From positions 3,278,001-3,342,000 of the forward strand of contig NZ_CP125968.1 of assembly GCF_030067815.1 (NCBI RefSeq): a stretch of 64,000 nt of DNA. The letters are read 5' to 3'. The stretch's first letter is position 1, and each line of letters begins with the position of its first letter. Positions 13,238-21,447 of this stretch are shown here, one piece after another. The position numbers and the translations under genes were made by a program. The DNA is from Sporosarcina thermotolerans (GTDB lineage: Bacteria > Bacillota > Bacilli > Bacillales_A > Planococcaceae). The notes below the pieces were generated by a model that saw only the letters and a list, made by a program, of their open reading frames with translations, was not told where the DNA came from and searched no databases.

Positions 13238-13244
13238 TGTCACG

Positions 13245-13515
13245 TATAAATAAAAAAAGCCTTTTCTCCCCACACAAAGAAATCCTATCTTCATGTAAGG
13301 GATGAAAAAGCTTTTCATGGTACCACCCTTGTTCGCAGCATCCGCCGCCTCGCGAATGAACAAAAATAACCGTCCATTCATTGATAACGAGCCCAATATT
13401 ACATAAGCCCGGGACTGCCTACTAGCTAACACTTTCAGCAATCCACTCCGGGGAGATGTCGCGGATAGTTGCATTGCCGGCTTCCAGCACGACCGGCTCT
13501 CTGTGAATGCAAGGA
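13245..13515 (-). promoter_or_regulatory. T-box riboswitch controlling ilvBNC-leuABCD
   Basis: On the minus strand the 14-nt T-box AAGGGTGGTACCATG lies at 13330-13316, able to pair with an uncharged tRNA acceptor end (UGGN bulge). Upstream, near 13505, is the stem I start AGAGAGCCGG with a following GCTGGAAGCCGGC. Downstream, AAAAGCTTTTTCATCCC can pair with GGGGAGAAAAGGCTTTT before a run of T (13315-13252), the competing terminator. The layout is that of a transcription-attenuating T-box; the target tRNA is probably a branched-chain amino acid tRNA by context. I could not fix the specifier codon by eye. It begins about 30 bases after the ilvD stop. Confidence 0.88.
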
Positions 13516-13544
13516 TCTATCAACTTTTACCCCATCATCGATTT

Positions 13545-15208
13545 TTATATTTTCATCACGCCGCCAGTGCTGGCTGACGTAACAAGTTTTGAATATCTTG
13601 CTAAATACCCTTTTTTGATTTTCGGCTCGAATGGTTGCAGCTTACTTTTACGCTCCGCTAACACTTCGTCAGTTACCTTCAACTCAATCGTTCGATTCGT
13701 CAAATCAATGGCGATAATATCTCCATCTTCGACTAAAGCAATCGGACCGCCCTCTGCCGCTTCCGGTGAAATATGTCCGATGGAAATTCCACGGAGGCTC
13801 CGGAGAATCGACCATCCGTAATGAGCGCCACTTTCGTTCCTAATCCTCTTCCTTGAATTGCAGAAGTAGGAGCAAGCATTTCCGGCATTCCCGGCCCGCC
13901 TTTCGGACCTTCATATCGGATGACGACGACATGCCCTTCACGGACATTGCCGTTATCAATGTTCTCCTGCGCCGCTTCCTGGGAATCAAAGACAATCGCT
14001 TCACCAGTAAACTCCTTGATAGATGGGTCGACTGCACCGACTTTGATAACTCCGCCGTCCGGTGCGATGTTGCCGAATAAAACCGACAAACCTCCGACTG
14101 GACTATATGGATTATCTTTTGTACGGATCACTTGATCATTTGTAATATGATGATCCTTCACATCTTCACCAATCGTTTTGCCTGTAATCGTTATGCGATC
14201 GGGGTGAATGGCGCCGGGATCTTCGTAAGTTCATTGATGATGGCACTGACGCCACCCGCTTTGAATATGTCATCCATCGAGATATCCGATGCTGGCATGA
14301 TTTTCGCCAAATACGGAACCCGTTCCGCCACTTTATTAATGTCTTGTACGCTATATTCGATTTCTGCTTCATGTGCGATCGCCAATGTATGTAAAACCGT
14401 ATTCGTCGATCCGCCCATCGCCATGTCGAGTGCGAATGCATCATCGATGGCTTCCTTCGTCACGATGTCCCGCGGTTTGACATTTTCTTTCACCATGCGG
14501 ATCAAGTGCTTTGCCGCATCCTTTATCAGTTTATGGCGCTCTTCCGAAGTCGCGACAATTGTTCCATTGCCTGGCAACGCCATTCCAAGCATTTCCATTA
14601 GGCAGTTCATAGAGTTCGCCGTGAACATTCCCGAGCAAGATCCGCATGTTGGACATGCATTGTTTTCAATGTCAAGAAGCTCTTCCGCAGTCATCTTGCC
14701 AGATTTATATGCTCCGACTCCTTCGAACACCGATGTTAGGGAAAGCTGAGCCCCTGTTGAAGAGACCCCGCCTCCATCGGCCCGCCCGAGACGAATACGG
14801 AAGGGACATTCGTCCGTACCGCAGCCATGAGCATTCCCGGCGTGATTTTGTCACAGTTCGGGATGTAGAACACACCATCGAACCAATGCGCATTGATAAC
14901 AGTCTCCGCCGAATCGGCAATCAGTTCGCGGCTCGGAAGCGAGTAACGCATTCCGATATGACCCATCGCAATTCCATCATCGACACCGATCGTATTGAAT
15001 TCGAATGGAACCCCGCCTGCTTCCCAAATCGCCTCTTTAACGATTTCAGCAAATTTATTCAAATGTTTATGTCCTGGAATAATATCAATATATGAATTAC
15101 AAACCCCGATGAAAGGCTTCTCCAAATCCCTGGTCTTCACACCGGTCGCATATAGCAGACTTCGATGCGGGGCACGGTCGACCCCTTTTTAATCATGTCA
15201 CTTCTCAA
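13545..15208 (-). CDS. ilvD: Dihydroxy-acid dehydratase (four frameshifts as read)
   Basis: An Fe-S enzyme dehydrating dihydroxy acids to 2-oxo acids for valine, isoleucine and leucine. Motifs in order: [64 protein letters not shown], and [13 protein letters not shown]. Missing bases at CCCC 15182-15185, CCCC 14766-14769, CC 14214-14215 and GG 13793-13794 break it into five pieces; restoring them gives one protein of about 555 residues ending ...GGVMKI at the TAA 13545. TTG 15208 (MRSDMIKKG) has GGAGAG upstream and fits family N-termini better than ATG 15196. Four breaks in one essential-type gene with all motifs intact point to sequence error. It is upstream of the T-box and has its own promoter. 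Confidence 0.92.
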
Positions 15209-15295
15209 GGCAATCTCTCCTTGTCAATTCATCTATCAGCTATTAATTTGATAGAAGTGTGTGAAATGAATCACAAATCAAAATAGATTGTTGCT

Positions 15296-15324
15296 ATCAT
15301 ATATCGGATAATAACTTGCGTCAA
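15296..15324 (-). promoter_or_regulatory. Sigma-A promoter for ilvD
   Basis: TTGACG (15324-15319) and TATGAT (15301-15296) with exactly 17 bases between, about 90 bases upstream of the ilvD start. The AT-rich 15209-15290 leader contains a short CTATCA...TGATAG inverted repeat; no T-box is visible here. Confidence 0.7.
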
Positions 15325-15468
15325 CCCTCTTTTTTCAAATAATTTATCAATTGTGAATTATGATTAATTTTGTATCCGCTTACATTATTGACAGTCTGCC
15401 TTTTGCTAAAAATATGACACTTTTAAAATATTTTTTATTCAATGATGTGATCTGTAAGAATTGATTCT

Positions 15469-16008
15469 TCATTCATTGAATTTATCAATCCGCCAGCCAG
15501 CCTTTTTCACATAGATATAGTTGACCGTAAACTTCTCGGCAGTCCGGGTATCGCCGATAGGGACTGTCAATTCGAATGTCATTTTTCTTCCCTTCGATTT
15601 CATTTCCCTCGCTGTCGCGATTTCCCATATTAAAAGTGATTCCTCTTCATCTTCAGTTTCCGGCTGCGCCAACTTCTTTTCGTACTTAATAATCCCGTTT
15701 TTTCGGATGAACCTTTTAGCTTTTTTCTTAGTCACGAACTTCCGTATTTCCGCATTCAGTTTTTTCTTTGAATCCAAATGCCCTGCCAAGTAGCGATAGT
15801 TTAGGTGTTTATGCATAAAGGTCGTATACTCGCTTTCCTTATACAAACCACCGGCCATTACAATGTTTTCCATCTCCACCCAAGCGGTTGCCAATTCTAT
15901 TGCACTTTTCGGTGTTAAGGCAGTTCGGTTAGTCGAATCTTTTCCACAAGCGGACAATACAATCACTAACATCAAAATGAATGCAACGTACTTTCTTTTA
16001 TTTACCAC
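15469..16008 (-). CDS. Putative lipoprotein of unknown function
   Basis: About 179 residues. A lipoprotein signal peptide (basic NKRKY, hydrophobic VAFILMLVIV, lipobox LSAC) would anchor the mature protein to the outer face of the membrane at a cysteine near residue 21. The mature part is charged and has no motif I recognise. GTG 16008 is chosen over GTG 16011 because AGGAGG is then 7 bases away. It is a single gene between ilvD and sda. The C-terminal segment (FTVNYIYVKKAGWRIDKFNE) looks like the end of an NTF2- or DUF4829-like fold, but this is only an impression. Confidence 0.75.
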   Translation of the reverse strand: MVNKRKYVAFILMLVIVLSACGKDSTNRTALTPKSAIELATAWVEMENIVMAGGLYKESEYTTFMHKHLNYRYLAGHLDSKKKLNAEIRKFVTKKKAKRFIRKNGIIKYEKKLAQPETEDEEESLLIWEIATAREMKSKGRKMTFELTVPIGDTRTAEKFTVNYIYVKKAGWRIDKFNE

Positions 16009-16221
16009 CACTCAACCTCCTGACGACCCTGATACTTAAACGTATGAGAAATTTTGGGATCAAATACGCCAATCTACTTAATCAAAAACCATTTACATAA
16101 GGATTTTACTTGTAAGAATATTTCGCGACATGAATACAATTACAATGGGTCTCTATCTTTATGCATTAAAAATTGAACTGTTTCAAAAAAATCTTTCGAC
16201 AAATTTCGCGGTTTCTCTACT

Positions 16222-16319
16222 TGTGGATAACTTTGTCCACGTTATACACATTGACCCATGCGCGTTAACAGCTTTACAAACAAGTTAACCACAACTTATC
16301 CACGGTTAACTGTGGATAA
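16222..16319. promoter_or_regulatory. DnaA-box cluster upstream of sda
   Basis: Two perfect DnaA boxes in inverted orientation (TGTGGATAA at 16222-16230 and 16311-16319), a TTATACACA at 16242-16250, a TTATCCACG at 16296-16304 and a near match TTAACCACA at 16285-16293. In Bacillus subtilis DnaA directly activates sda through such boxes, linking replication stress to a block on sporulation; the same wiring is inferred here. Nothing else was seen between 16009 and 16221. Confidence 0.88.
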
Positions 16320-16327
16320 GAGAACGA

Positions 16328-16356
16328 TTGTTCTTAAAATAAAACTCTGATATTGT
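16328..16356 (+). promoter_or_regulatory. Sigma-A promoter for sda
   Basis: TTGTTC and TATTGT separated by 17 bases, immediately downstream of the last DnaA box and 60 bases before the sda start. Confidence 0.55.
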
Positions 16357-16415
16357 ATACATACCGAATCTTTAACGTATGCAATTAAAAACTTTTTTAT
16401 GAAGGAGTCTATGCA

Positions 16416-16583
16416 ATGTCGAGAATGTCGGACGATTTACTGGTCGAAGCCTATGAACAAGCAATCGTACTGAATCTCTGTCCCGGGTTTATAATATTAT
16501 TGGAAAAAGAAATTCAACGCCGTTCATTACAACATGACATAGAACCCTCTCAAAGCACCTTGAAGAGCTCATCCTTTCAATGA
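16416..16583 (+). CDS. sda: Sda, DnaA-controlled sporulation checkpoint inhibitor
   Basis: A 55-residue peptide that in Bacillus binds the dimerisation domain of the KinA/KinB sporulation kinases and stops phosphorelay entry while replication is perturbed. It starts at ATG 16416 (MSRMSDDLLVEAYEQAIVLN) after GAAGGAG. The helical hairpin pattern (LSDELLxESYxxA...FIxLIExEIxRRSL) is clear: MSDDLLVEAYEQA and ILLEKEIQRRSL match it. It is about nine residues longer than the B. subtilis protein at the C-terminus. The upstream DnaA-box cluster strongly supports the call. Confidence 0.93.
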   Translation: MSRMSDDLLVEAYEQAIVLNLCPGFIILLEKEIQRRSLQHDIEPSQSTLKSSSFQ

Positions 16584-16603
16584 AGGACAAGCTCTTTTTT
16601 TTG
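16563..16603 (+). terminator. Terminator overlapping the sda 3' end
   Basis: AGAGCT-ATCCTT pairs with AAGGA-AGCTCT around the stop codon, followed by eight T. Confidence 0.85.
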
Positions 16604-16678
16604 ATTCATTTTCACTTAAATATCACAACTTTCAACCGATATACAGAATAAGGATTAGTATTTATGGAGGTGTTAAAA

Positions 16679-17505
16679 TTGATTAAAAGAATCTTTAGCT
16701 TGTTCGTCATCGCTTTCTTTTTAGGCAGTACCATGCATTCCGCGGAAGCTGCAACTATTAGTGAACAAAGCAGAATTATTTTCGGTACTTTACAGTATTT
16801 AGATAAAAACGGTAGATATCTTACAATAAAAAGAGATAATGGGGGACTGGAAAACTACTATTTCCAGCGTCATACATTAATTATTAACGATAAGGGAGCA
16901 GCAGGACTAAGCGCTCTAATAGAAGGAGACCGTCTCAGACTTCAATTTACCGAAACCGGTTCATCACGTATAGACAAAGTGGAAGTGTTAAATGAAGAAA
17001 AAGAAATAGAGTCGATCCGGAAAGGAAAGATCCATCAGTTAGATGCCTTATCGGGAAAATCAAGTTGAGCGACAGCAGTAAATACACGCATTATTCATGG
17101 GGCTACCAGTCCTATTATAATAGAAACAGTACTTTTCAATTATCTAATGATGTATTAATCTATTACGGTGGCCAGCTGCTTGATAGCTCACAGTTCCGCT
17201 ACTATTCCAAGTTTGATGCTTTTTTCGTAACAAGCATGAGCTTTACGAATGAAATTGTTCAACGTGTCATCATTAACCGTAGCAGCGGAAAAGACTTGCA
17301 AGAGGAAATCACTTTTTTGAATGAAGGTCAACAATTCATTGAATTAAAGTCTTCCGGAAAAGTTAATTTCCACGAAGGTACTATTTTCATTCGCAATAAT
17401 CGAATTGTCGATCCAGTCAGCATTATGAAAGGCGATAAGGCTTTCATCGCAACTGACAACATCGATGGAAAGCTCTATGCAAGCATCGTTTATATTACAA
17501 AATAA
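16679..17505 (+). CDS. Secreted protein of unknown function (one frameshift as read)
   Basis: About 275 residues with a signal peptide (IKRIFSLFVIAFFLG...HSAEAA). It contains two similar beta-rich halves with phrases such as GRYLTIKRDNGGLENYYF and KVNFHEGTIFIRNNRIVDP, suggestive of small barrel repeats. TTG 16679 is preferred because GGAGGTG lies just upstream; the ATG at 16664 would overlap that site. A missing G in GGG 17053-17055 splits it; with it the junction reads LSGKIKLSDSSKYTHYSWGY. It is followed 26 bases later by the SLH protein, with which it probably forms a cell-surface operon. Confidence 0.75.
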
Positions 17506-17531
17506 AGAGGAAAAGGTGAGATCAAGCATAC

Positions 17532-18970
17532 ATGATGAATTCCAACAAATCCAAGTTACTAGTTTTCTTATGCATCGCATTCATTTCATTCATAATACTT
17601 ACGGATCGGGTGGAAGCAAGGCCCCTCGATTATAATGGCGGCGTTATGAATGAATATACATATGAAGAAGTTTTCTTTTTAGAGAGCTACCCAATTACAT
17701 TCAGCGGTAAGCCAGTAGTGACAGAACGAATCGCTAAAGATAAAATCACAACGACCTACCGTTTCAATTTAACTAGTAAAAGCGGCGACAAATTGGTGCG
17801 CAACGTTGTTTACGAAACTGCATTGGACAATCGGACAGATAAAGGGCAAACAACATCCCAGACAACTGTAAAAAGCTATACAGAAAAAGTAACGACTACA
17901 ACGAATACGATATTCACATTGGATGATATTCAATTTACACACTCAACAGTAATCGATCATCGAGCAGCTTCCGATTTTTATCCGGGGATTTAATCGCAAC
18001 TAAAAGATATATCGTAACACGGCCTTCAATTCCATTGGCTGCAGATGAACTGATCACTGTTCATATGACGGGTCGGAACGTGGGATATGAAAATTTCTGG
18101 GGCGCGACAGAAACACAAATCATCGACTACGAAATTATAGGGAATAACGGCACGACACTTGTTACAAGCAAAGTTTCAGATAGCACGACGAAGAAACTTG
18201 AATATCGTCAGCATGATCCAACGCTATCCAGCTTCACAGGCGGACATATCATCATTGTAAATTCAGATATGGTTAGTAAATATACGTATTCCTATCCGTA
18301 TTACCTTAGAAACGGGTCTTTTGATCTTTCCAAACAAAATACGCCTACACTACAAAGATTGGTCGTCCCTAAGTTCCTTGACTTAACGAATCATTGGGCT
18401 AAGGACTCCATTGAAAAACTTTACTCCATCGGTGTATTTGATGATTCATCCGTTAAGTTCATGCCAGGCGAGATAATGACACGCTACGATTTTACAATTG
18501 GCGTTTTAAAAGCTGTCGATACAAGGGTGACGGAAAGCACGACTAAAAAAACATCCACTAAGTCCATTTTCAAAGATGTATCAGCGAAAGATAAAGGATA
18601 TATGTATATCGAAAGCGCTGTTAACCAAGGTATCATCAACGGTTTCACAGCAGAACTGTTCAAACCGGACGACCCACTAACACGGGCACAAGCAGCAGCA
18701 GTTCTCGTCAGGGCACTTGGAATGGAAGGACGGGCTCCGGCCTCCGCATATAGTAAATTTGCTGATGATAGAAGCATTCCGGCTTGGGCACGGAATAGCG
18801 CATACGTCGCAAATGAACTCGGCATCATCCATGGGGACGCCAATCGTAGGTTCAACGCACAGCAGCACCTGACAAGAGCCGAGGCATCCGCCATGCTCCA
18901 AAGATTCGTCGACTTTCTTGAAGATGACTTGCAGAAGAACTACCGTGATGATGTACTGAACTTGAACTAA
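17532..18970 (+). CDS. S-layer-homology domain surface protein (one frameshift as read)
   Basis: About 479 residues: signal peptide (LLVFLCIAFISFIIL...VEA), an N-terminal region of unknown fold of some 270 residues, then SLH repeats starting near LDLTNHWAKDSIEKLYSIGV, with FKDVSAKDKGYMYIESAVNQG and FADDRSIPAWARNSAYVANE following. SLH triplets bind pyruvylated secondary wall polymer, so the protein should be held non-covalently on the wall. One G missing in GGGG 17984-17987 separates DFYPG from DLIATKRYIV. ATG 17532 has AAAGGTGA upstream. It is second in the operon with the secreted protein before it. Confidence 0.85.
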
Positions 18971-18982
18971 CAGATCTAACAA

Positions 18983-19016
18983 CAAAAACCTTCTTAAATG
19001 GAAGGTTTTTTTCTTC
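18983..19016 (+). terminator. Terminator after the SLH operon
   Basis: AAAACCTTC...GAAGGTTTTTTTC hairpin with T tract, 13 bases past the stop codon. Confidence 0.9.
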
Positions 19017-19046
19017 TATCTGAAAGAATTATGGTACAATTCATGT

Positions 19047-19532
19047 ATGAAAAAATTAGTGGCGTTTTTAATTATCATTGGAATTCTATTTGTCTCATCC
19101 GGTCAAACCTATGAACAACAATCCCTTATCCCATCACTAAAAAAATGGCTACCAAACCAACCGATGCATTCCTTACTTGAAAAACTTCAAATCCCTTATT
19201 GGGGCAGGATCATTTCAATAGAAGAAAGGGGCTATTATCATTTTGTCGAATTTCTTCTAAGAAAAAGCGCACATTTTTTGATTTTCGGCTGCCTCGCTGT
19301 CGTAATTTATTGGATGCTGTCGAAAAAAGCTTCCCGCGTACTCCGATTTTTCTTAGCCTTATTATTTACCGCAATTCTCGCAGGTATAGATGAATATCAT
19401 CAATCCTTAACAGGAGGAAGAACCCCTACAATGCAGGATGTTGTTCTTGACGTATCAGGGGCATTTACTTTCCTTCTTCTCGTACAGGTTTTTATTATGA
19501 TAAAAAGCAAATGGAAGAAGTATTGGACTTAA
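19047..19532 (+). CDS. VanZ-family membrane protein
   Basis: 161 residues, with hydrophobic segments at about 4-18, 72-90, 97-115 and 132-152. The family motif is clear: EFLLRKSAHFLIFGCLA, then IDEYHQSLTGGRTPTMQDVVLD with the conserved acidic residues. VanZ itself raises teicoplanin resistance by an unclear route; relatives are common single genes in spore-formers. It is transcribed alone between two terminators. Confidence 0.85.
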   Translation: MKKLVAFLIIIGILFVSSGQTYEQQSLIPSLKKWLPNQPMHSLLEKLQIPYWGRIISIEERGYYHFVEFLLRKSAHFLIFGCLAVVIYWMLSKKASRVLRFFLALLFTAILAGIDEYHQSLTGGRTPTMQDVVLDVSGAFTFLLLVQVFIMIKSKWKKYWT

Positions 19533-19563
19533 CTCCCTATGGATTATAGGGGGTTATTTTTTT
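19531..19563 (+). terminator. Terminator after the VanZ-like gene
   Basis: AACTCCCTAT and ATAGGGGGTT form the stem, followed by ATTTTTTT; it overlaps the end of the VanZ-like stop. Confidence 0.8.
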
Positions 19564-19565
19564 GA

Positions 19566-19917
19566 GGGAACACTTTGATAGTGAATGAGAACTTTTCTAC
19601 GATAATGGAGAACTCCTACACTTTAATGAGAACTCTTCTACGAGAAAGGAGAACTCCAGGCACTTTAATGAGAACTTTTCAACGATAAAGGAGAACTCCA
19701 GGCACTTTAATGAGAACTCTTCAACGATAAAGGAGAACTCCTGACACTTTAATGGGAACTCTTCTACGAGAAAGGAGAACTCCTAACACTTTAATGAGAA
19801 CTCTTCGACGAGAAAGGAGAACTCCTAACACTTTAATGAGAACTCTTCGACGAGAAAGGAGAACTCACGATACTTTAACGAGAACTCTTCAGCGATAATC
19901 GGGAACTCCCATGCTCC
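19566..19917. repeat. Array C: seventeen ~21-bp units, core GRGAACTC, 42-bp superperiod
   Basis: Units begin at 19566, 19587, 19608, 19628, 19649 and then every 21 bp to 19901 (one spacing is 20). Odd and even units differ: one type reads GAGAACTCTTCTACGAGAAAG, the other GAGAACTCCTAACACTTTAAT, so the array is a 42-bp dimer repeat. It fills the gap between two convergent genes and has no coding potential beyond repeat-driven open frames. Confidence 0.9.
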
Positions 19918-19924
19918 TTCCCAC

Positions 19925-19963
19925 AAAAAAAGATCCCAAGATCACTTCCCCCTCTTGGAATCT
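19925..19963 (-). terminator. Terminator of the M20 peptidase gene
   Basis: On the minus strand GATTCCAAGA pairs with TCTTGGGATC, followed by seven T; 12 bases past the stop. Confidence 0.85.
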
Positions 19964-19975
19964 CCCTAAATCCAA

Positions 19976-21076
19976 TCATTCCTCCGCTGAAAGTCTACCA
20001 ATCAATTCTGCCAATAAGTTCGTTCTTTCGACAAGTGATGGGATTTCCAAATATTCCTGCTCACTATGTGTATTTCCGCCGATAGGCCCTAACCCATCGA
20101 TTGTCGGAATTCCAATGGCTGAAGTGAATGACGCATCGGATCCGCCTCCGGTTGAGACATCGGTGATTTTGATTCCCAAGCCGTCTCCTATTTCCTTGAT
20201 GACTTCCAGCAACTCGATCGTTTGCTCATTCTTCACCATTGGAGGACGGTTAATGCCACCTTCGAGTGTAATCTTTGTTCCCGGAACATCAGATGTTGAA
20301 CAGATTTCCCTAATCTTCCTGTCTATTAATTCGGCTTGCTCAGCATATCTAATTCGTACGTCGACATGTGCAGCAGCCGTTGGGGCAACCGTGTTTACCG
20401 ATTCGCCTCCTTCAATAAGACCGACGCTAACACTGACCCCCTCGTCATGATTAGTCAGTGCATGCAATTTAATGATCTTATGGGCGAGCTCACCAATTGC
20501 GCTAATTCCGTTTTGCGGTTCGATGCCGGAGTGTGTGGCTTTACCTTTGACGTAAACGGAATAACGCCCCACTCCACGCCGAGCGGTTACTAACGATCCG
20601 TCCTTGCGGGCAGGCTCCATGATTAATGCATATTTTTTCCCCTTGGCATACTTTTCAATTATCGGCCTTGACGTTTCGGATCCGGTTTCTTCATCACCAT
20701 TCAATATGATTTGAACACTTTCAAGTGCTTTCGGATTGTTTTCTTTCAACGCCTTAATCGCATACAAAAGCGCGACTTGGCTACCTTTCATATCAATGAC
20801 ACCAGGTCCATATGCCTGGTCACCAACTATCGTGAATGGTCTTTCTTTCGCGGTGCCAACTTTGAAAACAGTATCCATATGAGCTACAGCAATGATGGAT
20901 GGATTTTCCCCATAGGTGATCACGAGATTATTTCCACTCACAGACTCATGAACTACTTCTACTGAAAATCCTATTTCTTCATAGAGTTCCTTCAATATCC
21001 CGCCAACTTCATCTATTCCTTCCTTATGAGATGAGCCGGAGTCAATATTCACAAGCTTTTCAAGCAATAAAAGCAT
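19976..21076 (-). CDS. M20-family metallopeptidase (carboxypeptidase G2-like)
   Basis: A two-zinc amidohydrolase. Metal-site motifs are AVAHMDTVF (first His/Asp), the GVIDMKGS bridge aspartate, NGDEETGS (catalytic and metal glutamates) and the C-terminal HSEQEYLE. The dimerisation domain insert lies between THSGIEPQNG and VDVRIRY. The set matches the carboxypeptidase G2/glutamate carboxypeptidase branch better than DapE or ArgE; substrate unknown. The true start is uncertain: ANEEEEMLLLLEKL continues upstream of ATG 21076, and adding one T to the run at 21096-21100 would open the frame to a TTG at 21108 behind GGAAGGG. Confidence 0.85.
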   Translation of the reverse strand: MLLLLEKLVNIDSGSSHKEGIDEVGGILKELYEEIGFSVEVVHESVSGNNLVITYGENPSIIAVAHMDTVFKVGTAKERPFTIVGDQAYGPGVIDMKGSQVALLYAIKALKENNPKALESVQIILNGDEETGSETSRPIIEKYAKGKKYALIMEPARKDGSLVTARRGVGRYSVYVKGKATHSGIEPQNGISAIGELAHKIIKLHALTNHDEGVSVSVGLIEGGESVNTVAPTAAAHVDVRIRYAEQAELIDRKIREICSTSDVPGTKITLEGGINRPPMVKNEQTIELLEVIKEIGDGLGIKITDVSTGGGSDASFTSAIGIPTIDGLGPIGGNTHSEQEYLEIPSLVERTNLLAELIGRLSAEE

Positions 21077-21296
21077 TTCCTCTTCTTCGTTTGCAAAAAT
21101 TCCTTCAATTTATTCCATCCCTTCCCCACCGGACTGGACAACAATTCTCCACAATTAAAGGATAATATCTTGCCCTTCTCCCAGTTTCATTCCTAATGAA
21201 CACGCACATATATATTAGGCGAATATTCATACAAATTGTAACCGAATTATCGGGATTGCACAATGCCACCTACCCCAAATTATTTAATTAAAGACG

Positions 21297-21395
21297 CATA
21301 AAGACATGGAAAAAGCAAAAATCATTCCAAATACTCATAAATCATCCCAGACACTCATAACCCGTACCAGACACGCATAAAACATTAAATCGTCT
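21297..21395. repeat. Array E: five ~20-bp units, core CATAAA/CATAAC
   Basis: Cores start at 21297, 21336, 21356 and 21376, with a degenerate unit near 21317; ACT or ACG precedes each. Spacing is 20 bp (39 across the degenerate pair). It lies between two minus-strand genes. The stretch 21109-21290 before it shows nothing recognisable. Confidence 0.75.
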
Positions 21396-21407
21396 ATATC
21401 GATTTTA

Positions 21408-21447
21408 AAAAACGGCCCCAGGAAGTCACCTCCCCAGGCCGTTTTTC
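21408..21447 (-). terminator. Terminator of the giant nuclease gene
   Basis: AAAACGGCC...GGCCGTTTTT hairpin directly after the stop codon, T-rich on both strands. Confidence 0.9.

Noticed and set aside
13507-13821. Plus-strand frame of 104 residues and many similar long frames opposite ilv-leu genes
   Set aside because: Shadow frames antisense to conserved genes, without ribosome sites or family resemblance.
16222-16319. Chromosomal replication origin
   Set aside because: DnaA boxes are few and no dnaA, dnaN or rpmH is adjacent; position just upstream of sda explains them better.
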